Positions 22,682-32,489 of a DNA stretch of 64,000 nucleotides are shown in pieces. The stretch is taken from positions 23,559,562 to 23,623,561 of the forward strand of contig CM068315.1 of NCBI GenBank assembly GCA_034766995.1, given 5' to 3'. This DNA comes from Acanthacorydalis orientalis (Eukaryota; Arthropoda; Insecta; Megaloptera; Corydalidae). Both the position numbers and the translations under genes were made by a program. Below the pieces are notes generated by a model. That model worked only from the letters and a program-made list of their open reading frames with translations, was not told where the DNA came from and did not search any database. Within the stretch, counting starts at the first letter, position 1, and each line of letters begins with the position of its first letter.

Positions 22682-22685
<4 letters not shown>
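21415..22685 (+). mobile_element. Near full-length DD34D mariner, 1271 bp
   Basis: Left end TTAGATATTGAAATTTATCG follows TA at 21413-21414. The right end, read inward, is TTGGGTGTTGGAATTAATTC and is followed by TA at 22686-22687. Beyond these the two ends keep matching through GC(A/G)GCGT. The length is that of an autonomous mariner. The right TA opens into a (TA)n tract. The ends share the TTRGGTGT...AATTAATTCG pattern with MITE family M, suggesting a related lineage. Confidence 0.9.
21586..22608 (+). pseudogene. Mariner transposase, two frameshifts, otherwise preserved
   Basis: From ATG 21586: MSNFVPDKLFLRGVLLHYF with the first HTH. A one-base loss near 21690 shifts the frame. The reading then continues as KWFARFKSGDFDLED, SLRVDLSMVGKRLKSMG (second HTH) and NWASYELKPRDAERHF. 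A second shift near 21985 brings back the first frame. From 22015 to the stop at 22606-22608 there are 197 open codons with RIVTGDEKC (first Asp; Cys replaces the usual Trp), HDNARPHVAK (second Asp), HPPYSPDIAPSD (third Asp, 34 residues on) and LLPERWEKVVANDGQYF. All three catalytic Asp survive, so the copy lost function fairly recently, through indels. Cut-and-paste transposition at TA is the family's known activity. Confidence 0.92.
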
Positions 22686-22735
<50 letters not shown>

Positions 22736-22905
22736 TCGCTTGTTTGTATGTTTGTTACATAAATTATCTACAAAAGATTATGAAGCGCTGGAATTCGAAA
22801 ATTAGATTTTATAAATATAGCAACAAGTACATTTCTTTTAAACAGAAGTACAATTTAAACAACAATGAAAAAAATGGTTATTCAACTATATATGATAATG
22901 AGAAA

Positions 22906-22962
<57 letters not shown>
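22686..22962. repeat. (TA)n tracts flanking AT-rich DNA
   Basis: TA runs at 22686-22732 and 22907-22962 with about 170 bp between them. Both are followed by similar words (AT(G)AATCGCTTGTTTGTATGTTTGTT and AAATCCTTCGTTTGTATCTTTGTT), so the tract plus its flank appears to be duplicated. Confidence 0.8.
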
Positions 22963-22965
<3 letters not shown>

Positions 22966-23309
22966 CCTTCGTTTGTATCTTTGTTCTCTTAGTTATGATT
23001 AGATAGGATTCTCAGTGTTCGTTAGCCACACAGAAGCAACATATGTTTCATTTGTTTTTTTTTTTATTATTTTTGCAGCATTTAATCATATTTGCATTTC
23101 AACGATCTGATTATATGTATATTAATCTATATTAAATTTTCGGTCATTGTGACCAACAATAATTGGAAAGTGTGTCATTTGATGTAGTGAGAATTGTTCA
23201 TTCGTACAATAAGTAAATCTTTTAACTGCATAACTGGCAGATTTTTCAAGAATTAATAAGTCGAATAAGCAATACAATTCAGCGCCAATAAAATAATTTA
23301 CTATTAATT
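22963..23309. other. AT-rich spacer
   Basis: No gene recognised. Confidence 0.5.
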
Positions 23310-23770
23310 TAATTGAAAAAGTTCTCTAATGTAATTCACATACAAGTTTTTAATAATATACGAAATGATGTATATTTTTTAAATATTTTTTATTGGAATC
23401 TGTTTATTCATTTATCTATTCATATACCTACCTATCGATTTACCTACCTATGTATCTATCTATTCATTCATCTATGTATCTATTCATTCGCGTATCTGTC
23501 TATCCTTCATCTATTCAAATATCCATCTATATATCTATCCATATTTCTATTTACTTACCTACAAAACCTCTTTGCATATATTTATCTATCTGTCAATCTA
23601 TCCATCTGTTTATCTACACATCTGCCTCTCTGACATTTGTTATTATTTAATAAGATGTGTAATTATTTAAAAACATCTCGAATGCAATATATATAATAAT
23701 ATTTTATAGTACATTGAATGTAGTACAATGATTAAATACTTCATTTTGAAATATATTTAAGTAACATGTA

Positions 23771-24702
23771 CGAGGTCAGACAATTAAGTAATGCGACCGA
23801 TTTTTTTTCTCGACCTGTGGTAACACTGCGAACCTGTAACTCCGCCACCGTAATAGCAAATCCCTACTCTCTCGATTGAGACCTTGACCACCCTCGTACG
23901 ATCATTTCTTCGCCAGCTGTTTAGTGTTTTCTAACAACGCGCGAGTAGTGCATGTCACGAAAATGGAACAGCGAAATCGAATAAACATCGCTCAAGATTG
24001 TCTCGAGCAGGTTGAAAGTGATCCTACTCTTCTCGATCGAGTTATTACTGGTGATGAAAGTTGGTTCTTTCAATATGACCCCGAAACTAAACGACAAAGC
24101 CAACAGTGGCTGTTCCCTGGAGCACCAAGGCCAAAGAAGGCGAGAATGAGCAAGTCCAAAGTGAAAACCATGTTGATTTGCTTCTTCGACAGCAAAGGGG
24201 TGGTTCACAAAGAGTTCGTACCACCTGGACAAACCTTAAATCAAGTATTCTACCGCAATGTGCTCGAAAAATTACGAAAAAGGGTGCTCAGAGTGCGTCC
24301 AGAGATCGCGAAGACTTGGGTTCTGCATCACGACAATGCTCCCTGTCACAGTGTGTTCAGTGTCTCTCAGTTTTTGGCGTCTAAAGGCATCGCAACGTTA
24401 CCACAACCGCCCTATTCACCGGACATGTCACCCTGCGACTTTTTCCTATTCCCCCATATGAAAAAATTCGTCAAAGGTCGACATTTTGACTCCGTTGAAG
24501 ATATCCAAGAATCTGTGACGAGGGTACTCGGAGAGATCCCACAAGAAGTGTTCCAGAATTGTTACGAAAACTGGAAAACTCGCTGGAATAAGTGTATAGA
24601 TGCGGGAGGGGACTATTTTGAAGGGGATTGCAGCGATGTACCTTAATTTTTAAATATACTCGATTTTTGAATTTTGTCGCATTACTTAATTGTCTGACCT
24701 CG
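23771..24702 (+). mobile_element. 932-bp mariner with perfect 27-bp terminal repeats
   Basis: Positions 23771-23797 and 24676-24702 are exact inverted repeats beginning CGAGGTCAGACAATTAAGTA, bordered by TA at 23769-23770 and 24703-24704. Perfect ends, an unbroken reading frame and short length point to a recently mobile, internally deleted copy. It lies within the ATCT-linker array. Normal autonomous mariners are about 1.3 kb; the missing part corresponds to the N-terminal DNA-binding domain. Confidence 0.95.
23963..24646 (+). CDS. Mariner transposase catalytic domain, N-terminus deleted, 227 aa
   Basis: The open frame starts at ATG 23963; an in-frame GTG further upstream is not a likely eukaryotic start. 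It reads MEQRNRINIAQDCLEQVESD, then VITGDESWFF (Asp31), FFDSKGVVHKEFVPPG, VLHHDNAPCH (Asp124) and PQPPYSPDMSPCDFFLFP (Asp159). The second and third Asp are 34 residues apart, which is DD34D. It ends DAGGDYFEGDCSDVP. Full transposases of this type are about 340 aa and carry two HTH motifs before this region. Here MEQR, a typical start, appears fused to the linker before the first Asp, so roughly 110-130 residues are gone in frame. The product could keep the catalytic fold but should not bind terminal repeats by itself. Transcription is unknown. Confidence 0.9.
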   Translation: MEQRNRINIAQDCLEQVESDPTLLDRVITGDESWFFQYDPETKRQSQQWLFPGAPRPKKARMSKSKVKTMLICFFDSKGVVHKEFVPPGQTLNQVFYRNVLEKLRKRVLRVRPEIAKTWVLHHDNAPCHSVFSVSQFLASKGIATLPQPPYSPDMSPCDFFLFPHMKKFVKGRHFDSVEDIQESVTRVLGEIPQEVFQNCYENWKTRWNKCIDAGGDYFEGDCSDVP

Positions 24703-25500
24703 TATATCTATGATATTTAGATAGATAGATAGATAGGTGGATGACAAGATACATAGATGGATAGATAGGTGAATAGATATATGAATTGATAGATGGATAG
24801 ATAGATGGATAAATAGATATACACACTTTATATCTATATCTATCTATCTATCTACCTATCTATCGATATAGCTATTTGGTTACCAAACTCTTTATCTGTC
24901 TATTTACCCATCTGTTTATCTACCCGTCTGTTTAGCTACTCATATATCTGTCATTTGTTATTTTAAATAAGATGTTTATTAAATATTTAAAATAATTATT
25001 AATTATTGATAAAGATATCTAATGCAAAATACATAAAAAATTTAATAATATATTTAATGCAGTATAATGTTTAAATATTTTATATTGAAATCTATTTAAC
25101 CAGTTATCTATTCATCTATCTATCTTTCTAATCATCTATCCATATATTGTTATACCTATCGATCGATTTATTCATCTTCTTTTCCATACATCCATCTGGT
25201 CGTCCACATATCTGTCTATTTACCTACTTATCTATCTACCTATTTACCAATAGATCTATCTATCTATTCATCTATCTATCCGTCTTTTCTATTTATCTAC
25301 CAATCTCTTTATCCATCCATATATCTGTCTATATACCTATATATCTATCCATCTATCTATCTCCATATCTATCCATCTATCTATCTATCTGTATATCGAT
25401 TTATTTATTTATTTATGTGTCTAACAGTTCAACTATTTATTTCTCCATTTGTCTGTTTAGCTATTAGTATGTCTATCAATTTATATATCTTGTTTCTCTC

Positions 25501-25575
25501 TCTCCCTCTCTTTATATATAAAGTATTATATCTGTAAGTGGTGTACTTGTAATTTTTCCAATAAAAGAAACCTTA

Positions 25576-25617
<42 letters not shown>

Positions 25618-26813
25618 CTCATTTTCAAAACTTTTAATAAACAATAAATATTTCGATGCTCATATTAATAAATCCTATTTGATAAACTTATTTTAAAAAA
25701 TTGTACACAAACACGCGTCCATTCGTAGATGGTAAAACTAAAGCATATTTATAAACATGTATGGTTATTTTTTTGCAATATAATTTGATAGTTTTTTTTA
25801 GTGTTATTGTTACTGTTATAACGTAGCAAATTGTGTCCTGTTTATACTGAACAGTTAAGCTATGTCATTTTCGGATGGAACTACTAACAACTAGGTGTAA
25901 AAAATGATATAGTTAGATAATAAAATGAAAAAAACGACTTTCAAAATGGAAGTCTTGTGAGTTTTTCTTTTACTTGTGAAGAATAGTGTGATATTTTTAA
26001 TAAATCAAACTAATAAGATTTTTAAATGATTATATTTTTTAACAATTGTAAATATTTTTAATGTAGTTTCTATGGATTGATAATGTCATTAATTTAAAAA
26101 TTAGAAATAAATTCAGAATTAGCATTTGGTACAAGTTTTATATATATATATATAATATATATATATATATCAGTTTTTACTGCAATATTTCTTTTTATAT
26201 TTTTTAAGTTAAGAATTTGTCTTTAATTTCAAGAAAAAATCTAAGATAATTATTAAAATAAAAATTTATTAATTGTTTAGATCAAAAAATCTGTTTGTAC
26301 TTTATGAGCTAGAAAAAGTTCATTTGTATAATTGAGAAGATTTTTTTGGTTAATTTTCTTTCAAAATGAATACTATTCAAATCAAACCAAATATTTGGAA
26401 ATCAAAAGTATCGATTATTTAAAAAAAATATATCGAAAAGAATAATTTTGATTTAGAGTCAATAAATTTCTTTGACTGAAAGATGACTAATTTCAAAAAC
26501 TTAAATCTCAGACAAATAGATTTTTAATAGTATATAAAAAGTTTATTGGAAAGGAATTTATTGTTAAGTGAATCATAAAAGTTGAATCAACTGTAAAATA
26601 AAATACTGTACTGTCTTTGTTTACTCCAGTGAAAACCTTCAGCAATAAACTAAACAGGAAGTTTGTACAGTTCAAATCTTTATTTCTGAGAGTTCTATTT
26701 TGAATAAATTTATTTGATTTTTGCATTAATATTTGATATTACCCGACAAAAAGTTTCATTCATTGTTCAAAGTTATAAATTTAAATATTGATTTTCAAAT
26801 AATAAAAATGCCA
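25501..26813. other. AT-rich DNA with short microsatellites
   Basis: CT-rich (CTCTCC)n near 25495-25512 and (TA)n at 25577-25613 and 26138-26170. No gene or transposase recognised. Confidence 0.55.
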
Positions 26814-27190
26814 CAACACTGTTACAAAACTGGATAAATTCACATTCAGAAAGTATTTTTTTTCACTCCACAAACCAAAAAAAATGTATGTGGTTTGTGG
26901 AGTGAAATGTTAAATAAATCATTAATTATAATCTTTTATTTTTTCTCAATCTCAATTCTATAACCTTCATTGTGAAAAGGTATAGAAAAAAACTGATAAT
27001 TTAAATTTTTTTATTTAATTTCTTATTTTGAGACTTTTTGTAACTTGACGCTTTGAAGATATTTATTGAAATATGAATACAATAAAACAATAAAATATGA
27101 TCAATGATGATTTATTAAATGTTTTCAACTAGAAAAATGTCTGTGGCTTATAGAGTGAAAAACTGATTCATTTGTGAAATTATTTTAAAA
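26814..27190. mobile_element. Family R repeat with perfect 17-bp hairpin
   Basis: Begins GCCACAACACTGTTACAAAA and the TAAATTCACATTCA end motif. Then 26861-26877 (TTTCACTCCACAAACCA) is exactly inverted at 26891-26907, with a 13-base loop. A second reverse-oriented unit follows at 27120-27180 (GGCTTATAGAGTGAAAAAC, ATTCATTTGTGAAA). No coding content. Confidence 0.55.
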
Positions 27191-27830
27191 AAATATGTAA
27201 TTAATGTTCTTGTTTAATTAACATCTAATTTAATTATAACAATTTCAATCCAAACTGATAATTTTTGTTAATAAATTAATTAAATTGTCACTACTATACT
27301 TAATGCTATAAATAAAAATAAGCTTATAAATCTATTAGAGGATAAAAGACAGAGACAAGGATTAAACTTAGTATTCATCATCGAATCAAGGAAAACTCTT
27401 ATCACTAGCAAAGCAGCCATCACCATAAGTCATAACTTCGTTATACTTTCATTCCTTAATTCTAGAGGATTAGCAGTAACACTAATTCCACCTAAAATGT
27501 TTTCCTTTCACACAGAGATTCTCTCAAATATTAAAGTTGTGACAGTTTTTATCACATTAATATTGAAAGAAGACAAAGAAACATCTATCTTAATAAATAT
27601 AAATATTTATTTTGAGTTTTAGGTATAGTTTTTCTTTTCAAATACTTTTTTTGTCAATATTTAATATTGTTTTTATATATGATTTAAAAAAAAAGAAATA
27701 ATGCAATAAATAATGATACTTTATCTAGATTCGTATATTTCAAGTTACGTACCATAAGTATATAAAATGGAATTGGAACGAATAAAAAATACAAAAAGTT
27801 AACACACATCGATTTCTAATAATTCACAAC
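27191..27830. other. AT-rich spacer
   Basis: No gene or repeat recognised. Confidence 0.45.
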
Positions 27831-28290
27831 GAATGGTACTTTTTGTCAAAACCCAAAACAGAACAAAACAAAAAAAGACATCAAATAACAGCCGGTCGTA
27901 TCATCGACTTCATCCTAACAAAATCCTCAGCTTGAACCATTATCCGTTATCTTTAGACGTATTCATTGTTTCAATAACGAGATCGGTGTGAGTCCGTCGT
28001 TCGTCTCCCTGCCCGTCAACCGATCACCGAATGCCGGTCTAGACTCTTCGATGAAAATAAAACACTAGTGAACATCGAACTGCCACCGCTGAACTATCAA
28101 AGCGGCTTTTAAATTGATCTTTTCTTACCAATGTTGTTTGTGTTTGCGCGATTTGTATCGCATGACTTTAATTGCAAATTGAAAAGTTTCACCGATTGAG
28201 GTTTATGGGACGAGCGTTTTATTTTTATAGCTGAGTTCGATTCTTTTTTGCGTTCGGGAGATCGCTGCCACTTTAATCAGTCAATTTTTT
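27830..28290. promoter_or_regulatory. CpG-bearing island, candidate regulatory DNA
   Basis: A block with raised GC and CpG, peaking at about 27960-28110, free of transposon signatures and without a long reading frame. Likely host non-coding sequence, by inference from composition. Confidence 0.3.
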
Positions 28291-28589
28291 TAGTTCGTTT
28301 TGATCTGATCTGTTTTTAATACTTTTTTAAAGAAAAATATCAGTTATGTTCTTAATTAAAGAATTGAATTAAGTACTTGCTTAAAAACAATAAATTTTAA
28401 TTAAATAATATTATAGAAGTCTCGATATTTTCTTTCATGTTTTATCAATGGAACGATTATTTACAAAGGATAATCGATTTTTCTATACTCTTTTCAGATA
28501 ATTCGTGATTCTAAATCAAACCTGTATTTTTTTAGGATTTTTTTAATTAACAATACAAACCAATTTAATTAATTGGTTTGTATTGTCTC

Positions 28590-28960
28590 TCTATAAATAA
28601 AAATCAAAACCGTGATCATCGTCGTGTAATCACTTTTATTCGTGTTCTGATCGGATGATCGTGATCACGTGATCTGCTTTCTAATTGGTTAATATCAGTC
28701 CATGATAAGTATTTTGTTCCAAGGTGTACATCGAAAGAGGGCATACTCGATTTCAGTGTAAAAGTGATAAGATTTTATTCGAAATATAACAGGCACAAGC
28801 TTTAGAATAAAAAAATTACACATTTTGACATTTTATTCTACAGTTAATTTTTATAAATTTTTCCAAAAAAAGACTTAAATTTTAGACGGATTATTTGTAT
28901 GCATGATTTATTAATTTTTCTTATTTGTTAGAGGGGAAGTAAGTGTCAGCGAAGCCTTCT
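28590..28960 (+). repeat. Dispersed repeat U, copy 1
   Basis: Shares a colinear set of words with 52564-52880, 58199-58330, 61845-62130 and the minus strand of 47545-47690: ATTCGTGTTCTGAT(T/C)GG, GGTTAATATCAG, (A/C)TGATAA(A/G)A...TATTC, CTTTAGAATAAAAAAATT and ACACATTTT. It contains the 12-bp palindrome GATCACGTGATC at 28663-28674. No reading frame. Class unknown. Confidence 0.55.
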
Positions 28961-29220
28961 TGTAATTATAATTATAATTATATTTTTGTACATGTAATCC
29001 GTTTCTTATATTGTCCTGTTTGTTTTCATCCCTTTCGATCACCTTTCTGTGTTCCACTACTAATATCAGTACGAGTATCATTCTTAGATAAATATAGAAA
29101 TCTTTAACACCGACTTGAGAATGGCCCTCGTGCAGAAACTAATAGCTGAGAGTAAAAAACTGATTCAAAAGCAAATAGACCAACAGGACAACGTATGATC
29201 TGTATTAGATGTTAAAAATA

Positions 29221-29724
29221 TTAGATTTACAAATTAATTCGATGCTTTTTTTTACAGAAAATGAATGTTTGTGGGAAATGAAACACATTTCAATCCTCAA
29301 AATATTATTTTTTTTAAATTTGATCGGGAAACTGACGAATCTCCTGGTAAAAAAAGATAGCAACTTTGAATCGATAAAATCGCCAATGCATTTTCTAACC
29401 TTTTCTACTGTTTTAGAATTTTCTGAATGTTTTATGCACCACAACACATTCCCCCAAAGCTTAACAAATCATCTTTGCTCCTTCGATAGCATTTTTTTCA
29501 ACTTGAATGCGAAAAGTATGCTATGCCTAATATTCTGCTTTTCGAATGCTATCGTATTCACTACTGTTTTGTGAGGTTATGGCAACTGCTTGGCCATGAT
29601 ATATTGTGTTTTTAAATATTACAGTTGATACTTAAAAATCTTAAAACGCTTAGATAATATTTTCATTTTAAACTAATTTATGATCGATTCAATTTAAAAG
29701 CACCGAATTAATGTTGACATCTAA
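29221..29724 (-). mobile_element. Mariner-derived MITE C (family M)
   Basis: Ends TTAGATTTACAAATTAATTC and, inverted at the right, TTAGATGTCAACATTAATTC, with TA on both sides (29219-29220 and 29725-29726). The minus strand spells the mariner N terminus AFEKQNIRHSILFAFKLKKN and an MIC/ALGE region, then passes by frameshift into CIGDFIDSKLLSFF, the C-terminal tail. The roughly 200 residues with TGDE, HDN and SPD motifs are missing. This is the clearest example of the HTH-to-tail fusion. Confidence 0.8.
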
Positions 29725-30373
29725 TATTCCGGGAAAAAAAGGCCAGACAGATTTTAAAGAATACAGTAATTATGAAATGAACTATAATGTAAGTGAAAAC
29801 ATGAAATATAGTAATCCTATTATCGGAATATTCTATAATAAATTCTAACATCTTGTGGATATTTGACTTGGATCTCTCTTTTATTTACTTCTTACATATA
29901 AACTGGAATGTTTTCGAGTTTTATAATTAATTTAAATTAAGTTCGTAGCAAACTTCATTAGACTTTCTTGATTAGACTTGTCAGCACATGGGTAAAAGGT
30001 TTCGAAACGAATAGAATTTCTCATCCTACACATGTTTGTTATTAATTTTCGAATGTATGGAATAATAATTTATTTTCAACTATATACGACATAAATACAA
30101 TTATACATTTCATTCGAACTAAATGGAAACGAATTTATATTCAAAATCAAAATATTATATATATATATATATATATATGTTTGTGTGTGTGTGTGTTAGT
30201 GTGTGTTGAGGTATTTATTTATTTAAAAATAAATTATCATATTTTTTTCTAAATTATTTTAAAAATCTATAGAAAATATAAGAAATACTCATTAATAAAA
30301 TGAATGCTTTTATTCAAACTGGAATTCAAAAGTTAATAATTATTTACTTATTTTATTTACATGAATTGATCCT
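29725..30373. other. AT-rich spacer
   Basis: (TA)n and (TG)n at 30154-30208. No gene recognised. Confidence 0.5.
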
Positions 30374-30450
30374 TTAACACTATAGTGGCTTCTCTCTATG
30401 GAATCTTCTGGTTTTTTTGGGTCACATCGATCTCACAAGAGTTTGTCACG
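30371..30450 (+). repeat. Fragment similar to the TTAA MITE at 32490
   Basis: CCTTTAACACTATAGTGGCTTCTCTCTATGG resembles the CACTATAGTGACTTTCGTCTATG stretch just inside the left end at 32505-32535. Only the 5' part is recognisable. Confidence 0.35.
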
Positions 30451-30717
30451 AAACGCATGTAATTATAAATAGATTACCAATAATAAAACTGCATTTAATT
30501 TTTTAATTAAAAGATATTTATGACAAAAAACTACAAACATAACAAAATTAATGAGGAATTTGAAAAAATACACTGACGTCTTCATCGACTCGAAGCAGCC
30601 ATCTTTTTTCAATAGGAATTTTGTCAGTTCTCTGACAGATGGTGCAAAGTTATACAAAATAATGGACGATATTTTGAGGATTGAAATGTATTCGGTTTTT
30701 CTATAAATAAACATTAA

Positions 30718-32302
30718 TATTAGGTTTACGGGACGCCTCCATTTGACGCAATTCAGGTTTCATGACCAAAATTAAAGAAACTGTTACCAATTATCACTGG
30801 AATTTTTTGCTGACTTTTAATAATATGATAGTACGAATATATATATCCAAAGTTTCTCTTTTCTCACACTTTCAATTTTGAAATTAAAAATGTGTATACC
30901 TATCTTTACGGCACTCGTCAATTTGATGAGATCGTAATCTAAGCAAAAATGTTAGTAAATTGGCTTCACTCATGAAAGCATTACTGCAGTAATAAACATG
31001 AGCATGATAAAAGAGTTAGTTTTTTAAGAAAGTAAACGTCAAACGTACACATAAAAAATGGAGTGGAGAACTTCGAATCCGATATCTCAAATCTGAAGTG
31101 TATGGTACGGGGTCACTGCTTATATTCTATGTATTTACGGTGGAAAACCCTGATTGCAGAAAGGGATAAGCATCATAAGAAAAAATAAAACTCAGTATGT
31201 GAGTTGCAGTTATAGAATGAATACGTTTTAGAAGTTAAATTTACTATTAGTTTGTGCATTCAAGAAGAAAGTACTAGTGCATTTTGTGTATTAGTAATAT
31301 TATTGTGAAATTCAATTTTACACTGTTTTGACAAATAACTCATCTTTATTCATCCGAATATGTCTAAAAGTGGTGTTAACATATTAAAAAAAATAGTGAG
31401 TATAAGTGAGGAGTACTCTGGCACAAGCTGTGAAAGGAAGAAAAAGAAGTGACTAAAAACGAGGATGAAATTGAGATTTTCGAATCAGATAAATGTGGAC
31501 AAACAACAGAGGAATCGTCAAATAGTGAAGAGGAAAATTTCCAGAATTTTCGTCAAAGCAAGAAAAGGATACATATCCCATCCGATTCTGAGTCCGAGAA
31601 TGACCCAAATAGTCCCAGATCATCCCAAAATTTGGATGCAGTCTGTGATACAGAAATTGGGGTTGATGGAACAATTTGGAAGAAATTTGAGGTAGGCGGA
31701 TTTAGTGGTAGACCACCTGTCCATACAATGAGACTTAGTTTGAAGTAGACGTAGTAGATCAAATGGCTAGGAAATATACCGTCAAAGCAACATCTTTTCG
31801 GTGACCTGTTTAAGTATTTTTCAATATTTTGGATTTAGAACCAATAAATGCATGGATATTATATAAAGAATGTTCTGGATCAAAGTTATCTAGAAAGGAT
31901 TTTCTTTTTCAATTGGCCAAAGAACTTGCCGGCAAAGAAAAGGAAGACCAACAAAACATTCATCACAATCAATCGTCGCCTAGTACTTCACAAGAACGCA
32001 AGACCTGCCAAATCGAATATTGTAAAAGAAACAGAAGCAACAACATTTGTACAAAGTGTAAAAGATTGTTTGCGGAAAGTGTGTAAAAAAATTGAGTATG
32101 TGTGTAGAAGATGCGTGGAATGAATATTGAATATTATAAATTTAATATAAATATATATCTCATAGTTTCATTTATAAGTTAATAGTGTATCATTATGTTG
32201 CTTTTTAAGTTGTTTTTCAAAGAAAATGTATGATTTCGTTCATGCGTCAAATTAAAGAGTGTGCGTAGAGATAGGTACAAAAAAATGGTCGTAAACCTAG
32301 TG
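30718..32302 (+). mobile_element. Internally deleted piggyBac-like element, 1585 bp
   Basis: Exact TTAA duplications border it at 30714-30717 and 32303-32306. The ends are TATTAGGTTTACGGGA and, inverted at the right, CACTAGGTTTACGACC, a piggyBac-type terminal repeat around TAGGTTTACG. It is inserted within MITE D. A full element would be about 2.3-2.5 kb; the transposase catalytic core is missing. Confidence 0.88.
31360..32123 (+). pseudogene. PiggyBac-like transposase with core deleted
   Basis: From ATG 31360 it reads MSKSGVNILKKIVSISEEYS, then frameshifts into an acidic N-terminal stretch (31449 onward, with ESDKCGQTTEESSNSEEE and PSDSESENDPNS) and KKFEVGGFSGRPPVH. At about 31737 the frame jumps to EVDVVDQMARKYTVKATSF, the end of the piggyBac catalytic region, then ILDLEPINAWILYKE and FLFQLAKELAG. 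The Cys-rich C-terminal domain follows: TCQIEYCKRN, ICTKCKR and, after another frameshift near 32080, KKIEYVCRRC. The catalytic domain with the DDD triad is lost, with no more than remnants at its borders. The element is dead by itself, though its ends look usable. Confidence 0.88.
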
Positions 32303-32346
32303 TTAATTTTCTACGAAAAAGGTACCTAATTGATTTGTACACATGA

Positions 32347-32489
32347 GCAATCATAAACTTGGTGCTTTAGAAAAATATATCAGTCTTCCATAATTGTCGT
32401 AACATTTAATGTAAAACAGATTTTTTTTTAAATTTTTTCGTTACAAAATCAAGCTACATTTTTATTTTGATAATTAAAATTATATTTAA
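32347..32489 (+). repeat. Dispersed repeat X, copy 3 (5' part)
   Basis: Colinear with 5412-5551 after MITE A (GTGCTTTAGAAAAA / CTGCTTCAGAAAAC, CCATAATTGTCGTAACAT / CCATACATGTTCCAACAT, TTAATGTAAAA). It continues after the 374-bp insertion at 32864. Confidence 0.5.

Larger units (their letters stand above)
23310..25500 (+). repeat. Higher-order array of ATCT blocks and about 150-bp linkers
   Basis: Imperfect ATCT/ATTC blocks (about 23400-23635, 24710-24950 and 25095-25490) alternate with a related linker seen at 23310-23395 (partial), 23637-23765 and 24952-25095. The linkers share GTTATT...AATAAGATGT, then (G/T)AATGCAATA/AAATAC-like words, ending TTTAAATA-TTTTATATTGAAATCT. The 932-bp mariner sits inside the second linker. 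Long Tyr-Leu-Ser-Ile frames here are artefacts of the tetranucleotide. Confidence 0.7.
30515..32346 (+). mobile_element. Mariner-derived MITE D, split by a piggyBac insertion
   Basis: The left piece (30515-30717) carries the mariner C-terminal tail, with TTCATCGACTCGAAGCAGCC (FIDSKQ-like) and GTTATACAAAATAATGGACG (VIQNNG-like). The right piece (32307-32346) carries TTTTCTACGAAAAAGGTACC and a decayed ATTGATTTGTACACATGA end. Joined across the TTAA they match the ends of MITEs A and G. The 5' half is missing. Confidence 0.7.

Noticed and set aside
24106..24461. Alternative plus-strand frames within the 932-bp mariner
   Set aside because: They overlap the transposase frame with its catalytic motifs and have no domain of their own.
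29209..29574. 121-codon plus-strand frame
   Set aside because: Antisense to MITE C, whose minus strand carries the recognisable mariner remnant.
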